This document shows, piece after piece, positions 1 through 5,802 of a stretch of 5,802 nt of DNA. The notes beneath the pieces are model-generated. The model made no database searches and was not told the origin of the DNA. It saw only the letters and a program-made list of their open reading frames with translations. Source of the DNA: an uncultured Pseudomonadales bacterium. Its GTDB lineage: Bacteria; Pseudomonadota; Gammaproteobacteria; Pseudomonadales; Porticoccaceae. The stretch lies in assembly GCA_937998635.1 (NCBI GenBank), contig CALLDA010000067.1:1-5802 (forward strand), read 5' to 3'. A program made the position numbers and the translations under genes. Positions within the stretch are counted from its first letter, which is position 1. Every line of letters starts with the position of its first letter.

Positions 1-273
1 GAAATAGCCTTCTATAGAGCACTTATTCAAAACGAATCAGCCGTTAAAGAGCTCGGCGATAATAACTTACGTGAACTGGCCAGGTATGTAACGGAGCAGT
101 TGCGAAAAAGTACCACGGTGGATTGGCAAGTACGTGATAGCGTAAGAGCAAAATTGCGTAACCTGGTTAGGCGTGCTTTGCGTAAGTGGAAATACCCGCC
201 AGATGGTGCCAATGAGGCGATTAACTTGTGCCTGAAACAAGCAGAAGCATTGAGCCAAAGCTGGAGTGTTTAA
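1..273 (+). CDS. hsdR: Type I restriction endonuclease subunit R (HsdR), C-terminal end, partial
   Basis: The reading frame is open from the first base and ends at TAA 271-273, giving the last 90 residues of a protein whose start lies outside the window. The tail matches what I recall of the C-terminal helical domain (DUF3387-type) of HsdR. It opens with EIAFYRAL, followed by an ESAVKELGD stretch, LRELAR, the block TTVDWQVRDSVRAKLRNLVR (residues 38-57), then KYPPD and a final amphipathic helix ending in AEAL. HsdR is the ATP-dependent translocase and nuclease subunit of a type I restriction-modification complex with HsdM and HsdS. It acts on unmethylated foreign DNA in the cytoplasm. The motor and nuclease domains are off the window, so activity cannot be judged. 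No hsdM or hsdS follows, so this gene is probably the last of its operon. Confidence 0.9.
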   Translation, partial: EIAFYRALIQNESAVKELGDNNLRELARYVTEQLRKSTTVDWQVRDSVRAKLRNLVRRALRKWKYPPDGANEAINLCLKQAEALSQSWSV

Positions 274-373
274 ATCAACAATGGATAGATGGTCAGAACG
301 GGCGAAGGCGGGCGACTGTAAGAGGATTTTTAGAATCGCAAAATGCAAGCCTCGACCTTTTTTGCAGTGTTGT

Positions 374-401
374 TTTACGCGCTAAACTGGGCAAGTATGT
401 T
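374..401 (+). promoter_or_regulatory. Possible sigma-70 promoter for the lipoprotein gene
   Basis: TTTACG (374-379) and TATGTT (396-401) each match four of six consensus bases and are 16 bases apart. They would place a transcript start about 25 bases before the TTG start at 434. The match is weak. Read-through from the restriction operon is an alternative, because I see no convincing terminator after 273. Confidence 0.25.
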
Positions 402-420
402 GACTCGCCCGGATACACAT

Positions 421-429
421 AAAGGAGAG
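421..429 (+). promoter_or_regulatory. Ribosome binding site fixing a TTG start
   Basis: The purine run AAAGGAGAG contains a strong Shine-Dalgarno core (AGGAG, 423-427), six bases before the TTG at 434-436. It supports TTG as the true start codon. A later in-frame start would remove the hydrophobic export segment. Confidence 0.75.
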
Positions 430-433
430 TACC

Positions 434-1111
434 TTGCTGCAAACTAAACTTGAGTCCAGCTGCCGTTATTTGTCGATCATCAGCTTACTCACTTTGCTTC
501 TGGCGGTGAACACAGGTTGCAGCAGAAACCAGATTCATACATCGGTCAAATTCGACAACATCGCATTGTCAGTGGGCGATCTCGAAACCCATGGCCTGGG
601 TTTTATTACGCCTTCGACCGTCACTGGGCAAGAACAGGATATACAGAGTCTGGCCTTCATCTTTGCCCGCATCATGGAGGAAAAACGACCGCAGATTAGA
701 GTGGTTGGCCTTCCCGAAATACTCAGTGCGGTTAACAAGGCTGATTTTTCGGATGAATACAAGCAGATGTATATCGATTACCGGGATACGGGTATCTTCA
801 AACAGCGCTCGCTACAGAAGACAGGGGAGGTGTCGGGGGTTCGCTACCTGGCTCAATTGAAACTCTCTGGTTTTAGCCAGAGCTCTAAAGGACGCTTTGG
901 CGTTTTGGGTCTGCGCCTGGTACAGACCAAAGAAGCGAATATTCGCATGTTCCTGCAAATCTGGAATAGTGAGAACGGGGCTATTGTCTGGGAAGGCACC
1001 GAAGAACTGAATTATTCTCGCGATACATCCACCGAAAGACCGGTGACATTTCAACTGGTGGTCGAGGAGGTCGCCCGCAACCTGATCAATAAGTTACCTC
1101 AAAATAATTGA
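434..1111 (+). CDS. Uncharacterised exported protein, probable lipoprotein with CsgG/LpoB-like traits
   Basis: The 225-residue product begins at TTG, chosen for its ribosome binding site and because it supplies the export signal. Residues 1-12 include Lys5 and Arg11, residues 13-25 form a hydrophobic stretch, and Cys29 follows in VNTGC. This resembles a signal peptidase II lipobox, but Asn occupies the position usually held by Leu, so lipidation is likely rather than certain. The mature part has no repeats or further membrane spans. Around 135-148 (VRYLAQLKLSGF) and 170-190 (a beta strand ending in QIW, then NGAIVWEG) the pattern resembles the CsgG/LpoB-type periplasmic fold, where a strand and a turn precede an Ile/Val-Trp pair. 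The C-terminal VEEVARNLINKLP looks like the closing helix of that fold. I recall similar uncharacterised proteobacterial lipoproteins but no established function. It is separated by 160 bases from the restriction gene and is probably an independent unit. Confidence 0.8.
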   Translation: MLQTKLESSCRYLSIISLLTLLLAVNTGCSRNQIHTSVKFDNIALSVGDLETHGLGFITPSTVTGQEQDIQSLAFIFARIMEEKRPQIRVVGLPEILSAVNKADFSDEYKQMYIDYRDTGIFKQRSLQKTGEVSGVRYLAQLKLSGFSQSSKGRFGVLGLRLVQTKEANIRMFLQIWNSENGAIVWEGTEELNYSRDTSTERPVTFQLVVEEVARNLINKLPQNN

Positions 1112-1128
1112 CTGCTTGCCAGAAGATA

Positions 1129-1177
1129 GTCACGAGAGAGTCACGAGAGAGGCAGGGCCAGGTCCAAGAGAGGCAGG
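1129..1177. repeat. Short direct repeats
   Basis: GTCACGAGAGA occurs twice in perfect tandem (1129-1139 and 1140-1150). Overlapping its end, AGAGAGGCAGG occurs at 1146-1156 and again at 1167-1177, a 21-base spacing. The repeats are too few and short to be a CRISPR array. They look like local slippage or a rearrangement scar. Confidence 0.7.
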
Positions 1178-1210
1178 TCTAGATGCAATGCCTATCAGCT
1201 ACCCTAGACC
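1176..1210. repeat. Perfect 7-bp inverted repeat around a 21-base spacer
   Basis: GGTCTAG (1176-1182) and CTAGACC (1204-1210) are exact reverse complements. The right arm ends where the Fic-like fragment begins. There is no following T-run, so it is not a terminator. It may be a protein binding site or the boundary of a lost element, or it may be chance. Confidence 0.5.
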
Positions 1211-1324
1211 GTTAACCCCGCCACCATTCGTTTGATCTCCAGCATCAGCGAACAACTGGGGCGTTTGGCAGTTCTTTCGGGCGTGGAACACCTCGATAAC
1301 TTCCTCGGCAACAGTAAGGCCTGA
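1208..1324 (+). pseudogene. Possible remnant of a Fic-family protein N-terminus
   Basis: This frame is open from just after a TAG (1205-1207) to TGA (1322-1324), 38 codons, with no ATG. The text PATIRLISSISEQLGRLAVL (codons 4-23) resembles the leading helix of Fic-domain proteins often found beside type I restriction genes, where a pattern such as ITPxIxxLIxxISExLGRL is common. The likeness stops after about 23 residues. The following Arg-rich linker and the catalytic HPFxxGNGR motif of Fic AMP-transferases are absent. I therefore read it as a broken fragment beside the restriction locus. The resemblance is from memory and short, so a chance frame cannot be excluded. Confidence 0.33.
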
Positions 1325-1387
1325 GCCGCTAAATGCAGTCTCACATTTCCAAAGCCGCAGAAATAATTTATGCTTTAGCGTTTAAAA

Positions 1388-1401
1388 TATACTTGAAGTA
1401 T
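1388..1401. promoter_or_regulatory. Perfect 13-bp dyad overlapping a possible -10 box
   Basis: ATACTT-G-AAGTAT (1389-1401) is an exact inverted repeat about a single central base. It overlaps TATACT (1388-1393), a five-of-six match to a sigma-70 -10 box, although no good -35 lies 16-18 bases upstream. It sits about 150 bases before the monooxygenase start. The layout would suit an operator for a dimeric regulator of that gene. No regulator gene is in the window to pair it with. Confidence 0.3.
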
Positions 1402-1548
1402 TCCTGAGAGAAGGCTGGCCAGTCGATATGGGTTGGTAATGCCTCTGTTAAAAAATGCTGCAGCCGCTTTTTTAAGAGCTGGCGCAGCCGCAAATAAAAC
1501 ACGGAATAAACTCATTCACTTATCACCCTTTATAGCGAGAGTAACAAT

Positions 1549-3414
1549 ATGTCAGTCCGAATAGATCCAGATACAGGTTTGAAAATTTTTAATACCCGAG
1601 CGGGTAAAGCCAACGACAAAATCAAAGGCCAGGGTTATGGCGTTGTTAAGGATAAGGCCCTGACGGCGCTGCCAGAGGCTCCGGCTGGGGCGGTATTTAA
1701 TGCCGAGGAACAGGCTAAATACCGAGAGTTTAAAGAGGCGAGGTCTGGCGCCGGTGATTACATTGCCCTTGAGGGCGAGTTCAGTAAATATCTGGACGAT
1801 GTTTACTCAACGGCACCGGTGCCCAGAGATGCGCTGGATGACGAGTGCGAAATTCTTGTTGTTGGCGCCGGGTTTGCTGCCCTGACGCTTTGGTATAAAT
1901 TGCGCGAAGCCGGGTTTAAAGATGTGCGCTTTTGTGAGAAAGGCGGCGATGTCGGCGGCACCTGGTACTGGAACCGTTATCCGGGTATTGCCTGCGATGT
2001 GGAGTCTTACAGCTATCTGCCGCTGCTCGATGAGACCGGCTACATCCCCACCATGAAATTTGCCAGTGGCTTTGAAATTTTCGAATACTGCCAGACCGTG
2101 GCCGAGAAATTCGGCTTCTACGACAAGTGCCTGTTTCACACCACGGTCGAAAAGACCCAATGGCAGGAATCATCCGGCCGCTGGTTGGTCGAAACCGATC
2201 GCGGCGACACCATGAAAGCCCGCTTCGTGGTGGTCGCCAATGGCATTTTGACCACGCCCAAGCTGGCCAAAATCGACGGTATGGAAACCTTCAAAGGTGA
2301 TGCCTTCCACACCTCGCGTTGGGACTACAACGTCAACCTTGAAGGCAAGCGCGTGGGTATTATCGGCACGGGTGCCACTGCCGTGCAGGTGATTCCAGAA
2401 ATTGCCAAAGTGGTAAAAGAGCTGTATGTGTTTCAGCGCACGCCATCGTCTATCGATGTCCGTGATCAGCGTTCTACCACCGAGCAAGAAACTGAAACCT
2501 GGAGCAAGGAACCCGGCTGGTCGGAGGCCAGACGTAAAAGGTTCGCGAAGATTTCAACCGTACGCGACGCAGTGAAAGCCAATGACGATTACCTCTCGGG
2601 CAGGGTTGATCATTTTAAAGAGCCATCGAAGAGTGGCGGCAAACGCCTGTCACCGGATGAATGGATGCAGCATCAGCTCGATGAGAATTTTCAGGCTATG
2701 GAGCAAATTCGTGCCCGGGTCGATACCATCGTAAAAGACCCTAAAACCGCTGCCGCTCTCAAGCCTTACTATCCCTATGCCTGCAAGCGACCAACCTTTC
2801 ATGATCAATATCTGCCCACCTTTAACCTGCCCCACGTTCACCTGGTGGATACTGCGCCTCGGGGCGTTCACAGCATCAATGAAAACGGTGTGATTCATGA
2901 CGGCGTTGAGTATCCGGTCGATGTGTTGATTTACGCCACCGGTTTCCAGTGGATGGCCACCTCAACCTTCGAGATGATCTACGGCGAAGAGGGTAAGTCA
3001 CTGTCAGAAAAATGGCAGGAGGGTGGCACTAAAACCTGGCTGGGCCTACACAGCCAGGGTTTCCCTAATCTCTTTGTGATGACCGGCCCCCAGGGAGGTG
3101 GCGGTAGCTTTAACTTCACCGATACCATCGATGATCACAGCGACTATATTTTATGGGTGTTAAAAACCATGCATGAAAAATCGGCGGATGTGGTTGATGT
3201 TAAGCAAGAGGCCACAGAAGCCTATGCGCAACATTGTGCCGAAGTGGATATTGCCTCGGCTCCCTTGCGGGATTGTGTTGCCTACTATGACCATGAAGGT
3301 GCAGCGGAGCCGGGTAGCCTGGTTTACTACGGCGGTGGTCGCTGGCATAAGCATCGCGTCGCGGGGCAGGAATCCCTTGAGCCTTATGTGTTCTCGTCTG
3401 CATCAGGTAATTAA
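1549..3414 (+). CDS. Flavin-dependent Baeyer-Villiger monooxygenase (class B, long form)
   Basis: The enzyme would use FAD, NADPH and O2 to convert a ketone into an ester or lactone in the cytoplasm. The 621 residues hold an N-terminal extension (1-100) typical of long BVMOs. The FAD Rossmann motif GAGFAA is at 106-111. The first BVMO fingerprint GGTWYWNRYPGIACD is at 136-150 and the second, FKGDAFHTSRWD, at 248-259. The NADPH Rossmann motif GTGATA is at 273-278. In FQRTP, Arg297 corresponds to the arginine that stabilises the flavin peroxide intermediate. A CKRPTF block follows at 412-417 and the YATGF motif at 462-466. The text around RTPSSIDVRDQR recalls the branch with cyclopentadecanone and steroid-type BVMOs, so a bulky or cyclic ketone is possible, but the substrate cannot be read from sequence. 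The ATG has a modest purine-rich site (GCGAGAG, 1535-1541) seven bases upstream. The third glycine of the FAD motif is Ala. A terminator follows about 100 bases downstream, so the gene is probably monocistronic. Confidence 0.95.
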   Translation: MSVRIDPDTGLKIFNTRAGKANDKIKGQGYGVVKDKALTALPEAPAGAVFNAEEQAKYREFKEARSGAGDYIALEGEFSKYLDDVYSTAPVPRDALDDECEILVVGAGFAALTLWYKLREAGFKDVRFCEKGGDVGGTWYWNRYPGIACDVESYSYLPLLDETGYIPTMKFASGFEIFEYCQTVAEKFGFYDKCLFHTTVEKTQWQESSGRWLVETDRGDTMKARFVVVANGILTTPKLAKIDGMETFKGDAFHTSRWDYNVNLEGKRVGIIGTGATAVQVIPEIAKVVKELYVFQRTPSSIDVRDQRSTTEQETETWSKEPGWSEARRKRFAKISTVRDAVKANDDYLSGRVDHFKEPSKSGGKRLSPDEWMQHQLDENFQAMEQIRARVDTIVKDPKTAAALKPYYPYACKRPTFHDQYLPTFNLPHVHLVDTAPRGVHSINENGVIHDGVEYPVDVLIYATGFQWMATSTFEMIYGEEGKSLSEKWQEGGTKTWLGLHSQGFPNLFVMTGPQGGGGSFNFTDTIDDHSDYILWVLKTMHEKSADVVDVKQEATEAYAQHCAEVDIASAPLRDCVAYYDHEGAAEPGSLVYYGGGRWHKHRVAGQESLEPYVFSSASGN

Positions 3415-3516
3415 TGGCTCTGACCTGCCTCTTGTTTGTGCCAGATCATAATTGTCGTGGGCCTGGCAAAGCTGAGCTGACTTATTAATAGCGCTGTTAA
3501 GATAAGCCGTTAAGAT

Positions 3517-3557
3517 AAAAAGGATTCTGTGACTCATTCGCAGAGTCCTTTTTTATT
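3517..3557 (+). terminator. Rho-independent terminator after the monooxygenase gene
   Basis: AAAAAGGATTCTG (3517-3529) pairs with CAGAGTCCTTTTT (3541-3553) as a 13-bp stem with one G-T wobble and an 11-base loop. The 3' side runs into six T residues (3549-3554). The A-run on the 5' side could let it act on the minus strand too. It separates the monooxygenase from the following hydrolase genes. The 10-base sequence GTTAAGATAA occurs twice just before and into it (3496-3505 and 3509-3518). Confidence 0.9.
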
Positions 3558-3624
3558 TGCGCGCTGCTGATGTTTGGGTGCAACATAAGAAAAAATATTC
3601 ATTAGATAACATTAAACCTGTGTT

Positions 3625-3633
3625 AGGGGAGAG
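3625..3633 (+). promoter_or_regulatory. Ribosome binding site of the esterase gene
   Basis: AGGGGAGAG lies six bases before the ATG at 3640 and supports that start. The AT-rich stretch 3585-3612 upstream probably holds the promoter, for example TAGATA at 3603-3608, but I see no convincing -35 box. Confidence 0.7.
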
Positions 3634-3639
3634 CGAATA

Positions 3640-4797
3640 ATGTCCGATTACGAACTATCTGATTATGGAAAATGTCACGGATTCTGCGACGAAAAATTCG
3701 AAGGCGTAAAGCGAGTCTTTGAAAAAAACCTGGGCGACCTGGATGTAGGCGCCAGTGTCGCGGTTACGGTTGAAGGCGAATTCGTTGTCGATTTATGGGG
3801 AGGCCTTGCAAACCAGGCTAAACAAACACCGTGGACCGAGGATACTATCGTCAATGTCTTTTCTTCGACCAAAACCATGGCGGCCCTGTGTGCCTTGATT
3901 CTGGCCGATCGAGAGCAACTGGATTTGAATGCTAGCGTAGCCAGCTACTGGCCGGAGTTCGCCCAAAATGGCAAACAGGACGTGCTGGTTCGCCACGTGC
4001 TGGGGCATACCTCTGGTCTATCTGGTTTTGAGGGCGGCCTGGAGCCAGAGCAATTGTATGACTGGGAATATTCCTGTGCCCACCTCGCCGCCCAGGCACC
4101 CTGGTGGCCACCGGGCACGGCCAGCGGCTACCATGCTTTAACTCACGGACATCTGATCGGCGAGCTGGTGCGTCGGGTCGATGGCCGTTCACTGGGTACC
4201 TTCTTTAGAGAAGAAATAGCTATACCCATGAAGGCTGATTTTCATATCGGCTTTGATGACCAGCAACACACCAATATTGCTGAACTTATTCCGCCTGCCA
4301 TTACCCTCGCAGAACAGTTTGCTCCAGAATCCGGTTCGGTGGCAGAAAAGACCAGTATCGGCACGCCACTGGATGTTGCCTGGACGAAGACCTCGGCCTG
4401 GCGCAAGGCTGAAATCCCCGCTGCCAACGGTCACGGTAATGCCCGCTCTATGGCCCGCGCGCAAACGGCTATGGCCTGTAGCGGCTCGGCTTTTGGTGTT
4501 GAGCTGATGTCTTCATCCGGAACAAAACGAGTGCTTGAGGAGCAATCAAACGGTACCGATCTATTCCTGGGTATGGATGTCCGTTTTGGTATGGGCTATG
4601 GCCTTGTGAACCCGACCTTCCCGTTTAGTAAAAACCCCAATACCTGTTTCTGGGGCGGTTACGGTGGCTCAGTAGTCATCATTGATCAGGACGCTCATGT
4701 CTGTGTCACCTTTGCCATGAACAAGATGCGCGCCGAGGCGGTTGTTGGTGATGTCAGAAGTAAGAAATTATTGGGCGCGGTTTACGATGCGCTATAG
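3640..4797 (+). CDS. Serine hydrolase of the beta-lactamase fold, family VIII esterase-like
   Basis: This 385-residue protein has the usual length and motifs of EstB-like (family VIII) carboxylesterases, which share the class C beta-lactamase/penicillin-binding fold. The nucleophile motif SSTK gives Ser75 and Lys78. HTSGL is at 123-127. Tyr164, in GYHALTHG (163-170), sits at the catalytic tyrosine position. A conserved GNARSMAR lies at 266-273. WGGYGG at 338-343 takes the place of the KTG box of true beta-lactamases. No signal peptide is visible, so it should be cytoplasmic, which favours ester or lactone cleavage over a cell wall or antibiotic role. It lies just after a BVMO gene, so hydrolysis of the BVMO product is a natural inference. 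A terminator separates the two, so they are probably transcribed separately. The deacetylase-like gene begins 26 bases after its stop and is likely cotranscribed. Class is well supported; substrate is unknown. Confidence 0.92.
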   Translation: MSDYELSDYGKCHGFCDEKFEGVKRVFEKNLGDLDVGASVAVTVEGEFVVDLWGGLANQAKQTPWTEDTIVNVFSSTKTMAALCALILADREQLDLNASVASYWPEFAQNGKQDVLVRHVLGHTSGLSGFEGGLEPEQLYDWEYSCAHLAAQAPWWPPGTASGYHALTHGHLIGELVRRVDGRSLGTFFREEIAIPMKADFHIGFDDQQHTNIAELIPPAITLAEQFAPESGSVAEKTSIGTPLDVAWTKTSAWRKAEIPAANGHGNARSMARAQTAMACSGSAFGVELMSSSGTKRVLEEQSNGTDLFLGMDVRFGMGYGLVNPTFPFSKNPNTCFWGGYGGSVVIIDQDAHVCVTFAMNKMRAEAVVGDVRSKKLLGAVYDAL

Positions 4798-4823
4798 TTT
4801 TACCGCCTGGTGACTGGCACGCT

Positions 4824-5645
4824 ATGCTAAAAATCCCCATTACCGTTTGCCACGGCACCACTTCCAAATGGGCCGAATATCCTTTGATACCGGAACACCT
4901 GGGCAAGATGTTCGCCCTGGCCCGTGAGCTAGGCTTTGAGTCGATCAAATATGATCAGCTTGAAGCATTGATGGACGGTGCCGGGCCGGGTACTGGCGAA
5001 ATCCCAAAACAGCCCATCATGTTTGATTTTGACCACGCTGATAAAACCATGCTTACCGAGATTCAGCCCTTGCTAGCAGAGTATGGCTATAGCGGCACTT
5101 TGTTTTTCCATACCGGCCCGATGGATGATCCGCGCCTCGCCAGTAAGGTTTTGAGCTGGGAAGAAGTCGCCCAGTTGACGACGCTTGGCTGGGGCATCGG
5201 TGGTCATACGGTGAGTCATCCAAACCTGAGTCGGCTATCTCACACAGATCCTGACGGCGATCAGCTTGAGCAAGAATTGCGCACAGCCGACGCGGATATT
5301 AAAAGACATCTAGGTGAGCAGCCCAAAGATTTTGCTTATACCGGTGCCACCTGGAGTTCAATCGCCGAGCAGAAAGTGAAGCAGCGTTATCGTTTTGGAC
5401 GGCTGTGGATTAGCGCTAGTTATTGTCTCGCTGATGGACGACGCACTGCCGTTGCGGAGTTAATGGGGCTTGGAGGCGCAGACGAGCATGATGGCGGCCC
5501 GGCAAAGGTAGCTCGCTATATAACTGTGGGGAAAAGTGCTTTGCAAAGTGATCGCTACCGCTTGCCGGCTATGGAAATATGCAGCCCCTTAATGAACAAT
5601 CTCGACCAGTATCGCAACTACTTGCTGGGTGCCCTGGAAAGCTAA
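4824..5645 (+). CDS. NodB-fold (polysaccharide deacetylase family) hydrolase
   Basis: The 273-residue product has the metal-dependent NodB/CE4 fold. Motif 1 reads MFDFDHAD, with Asp68 and Asp70 one residue apart, not the adjacent pair of the usual TFDDG. This D-x-D form recalls, from memory, the branch with PuuE allantoinase and Helicobacter PgdA. Motif 2 is intact as HTVSHP (His128, His132), giving the metal ligands with an Asp of motif 1. Motif 3, normally RxPxG, is replaced by AYTGATW (171-177) and has no arginine. No signal peptide or membrane segment is present, so a cytoplasmic substrate such as a small amide or acylated metabolite is as likely as a glycan. The start lacks a good ribosome binding site (GGTG, 11 bases upstream), which fits translation coupled to the esterase gene 26 bases before it. 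The family is well supported; the reaction is not determined. Confidence 0.85.
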   Translation: MLKIPITVCHGTTSKWAEYPLIPEHLGKMFALARELGFESIKYDQLEALMDGAGPGTGEIPKQPIMFDFDHADKTMLTEIQPLLAEYGYSGTLFFHTGPMDDPRLASKVLSWEEVAQLTTLGWGIGGHTVSHPNLSRLSHTDPDGDQLEQELRTADADIKRHLGEQPKDFAYTGATWSSIAEQKVKQRYRFGRLWISASYCLADGRRTAVAELMGLGGADEHDGGPAKVARYITVGKSALQSDRYRLPAMEICSPLMNNLDQYRNYLLGALES

Positions 5646-5736
5646 GCTCGGGTGAATGACCCTCGGTACGTTAGCCTTCCGGCGCTGGCTGCCTTATGCT
5701 TCGGCCAACAAATTTTCCGACAGAATCTAAACTAAT

Positions 5737-5742
5737 GAGGAG
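5737..5742 (+). promoter_or_regulatory. Ribosome binding site of the right-edge gene
   Basis: GAGGAG lies seven bases before the ATG at 5750, a strong site that supports a real gene starting there. Confidence 0.7.
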
Positions 5743-5749
5743 TTATTGC

Positions 5750-5802
5750 ATGACAAACGAGGTAGAAGTGCGCACGGAGGTTTTTCGTGGTCATAATGAT
5801 AT
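5750..5802 (+). CDS. Start of an unidentified gene, partial
   Basis: Only 17 full codons are visible (MTNEVEVRTEVFRGHND), running off the window. The start is backed by a strong ribosome binding site. The gap to the preceding hydrolase gene is 104 bases with no clear terminator or promoter, so cotranscription is possible. The visible residues show no signal peptide and are too few to name a family. Confidence 0.6.
   Translation, partial: MTNEVEVRTEVFRGHND

Larger units (their letters stand above)
1112..1548. other. 437-base gap with repeats, a gene remnant and a candidate control region
   Basis: No full-length gene is visible here. The left third holds short direct repeats and an inverted repeat. 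The middle holds an open fragment resembling a Fic N-terminus. The right part is AT-rich, carries a perfect 13-bp dyad, and presumably includes the promoter of the monooxygenase gene. An 11-base GC-rich element occurs twice with two mismatches (1457-1467 and 1481-1491). On the minus strand two overlapping short frames are open (1375-1515 and 1368-1502); neither has a strong ribosome binding site or a recognisable product. No terminator of good quality is visible after the lipoprotein gene. Confidence 0.6.

Noticed and set aside
338..365. Possible terminator after hsdR
   Set aside because: GCAAAA and TTTTGC can pair but the stem is AT-rich, short and bulged, and no T-run follows the stem.
281..385. 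34-codon ATG frame between hsdR and the lipoprotein gene
   Set aside because: It is short, Arg/Lys/Cys-rich, has no ribosome binding site and resembles random translation.
228..422. 64-codon + frame overlapping the hsdR end
   Set aside because: It overlaps the well-supported hsdR tail in another frame, has no ribosome binding site and shows no family features.
1129..1177. CRISPR-like repeats
   Set aside because: There are only two copies of each, the repeats are 11 bases long, and no proper spacers or cas genes are present.
1450..1473. A6/T6 hairpin as a terminator
   Set aside because: Only two GC pairs close the stem, so it is too weak, and no gene ends just before it.
1807..2160. 117-codon minus-strand frame inside the BVMO gene
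   Set aside because: It is a shadow of the strongly supported BVMO frame and shows no independent motif or ribosome binding site.
3173..3451. 92-codon + frame overlapping the BVMO end
   Set aside because: It lies mostly within the BVMO coding region in another frame and carries no recognisable domain.
3640..4797. True antibiotic-degrading beta-lactamase
   Set aside because: It has no export signal, and WGGYGG replaces the KTG box. The motif set fits family VIII esterases better.

Overview
The window is a stretch of bacterial chromosome with every supported gene on the + strand. Gene content and mid-range base composition fit a Gram-negative proteobacterium, most likely a marine or environmental gammaproteobacterium. 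This is inferred from the lipoprotein and from the Baeyer-Villiger monooxygenase (BVMO)/esterase gene set. No rRNA or other marker gene is present to prove it.

Left part (1 to about 1330) is accessory in character. It opens with the last 90 residues of a type I restriction endonuclease R subunit (HsdR). A short gene for an uncharacterised exported protein, probably a lipoprotein, follows; it starts at TTG. Next comes a 437-base gene-poor gap with short direct repeats, a 7-bp inverted repeat and an open fragment that resembles the N-terminal helix of Fic-family proteins. It looks like the decaying edge of a restriction/defence locus.

Central and right part (about 1330 to 5802) is metabolic. 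A long-form flavin-dependent BVMO (621 aa) has both BVMO fingerprints intact. It is followed by a clear rho-independent terminator. Next is a family VIII-type serine esterase of the beta-lactamase fold (385 aa), and 26 bases after it a NodB-fold deacetylase/amidase-like hydrolase (273 aa). The first codons of another gene lie at the right edge.

A plausible joint role is breakdown of a ketone. The BVMO would insert oxygen to give an ester or lactone, and the esterase would cleave it. The third hydrolase has no obvious substrate from sequence. The terminator means the BVMO and the hydrolase pair are probably separate transcription units, so the pathway link rests on adjacency and known chemistry, not on a shared operon. 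I found no CRISPR array, tRNA, rRNA, complete insertion sequence or clearly unprecedented system.
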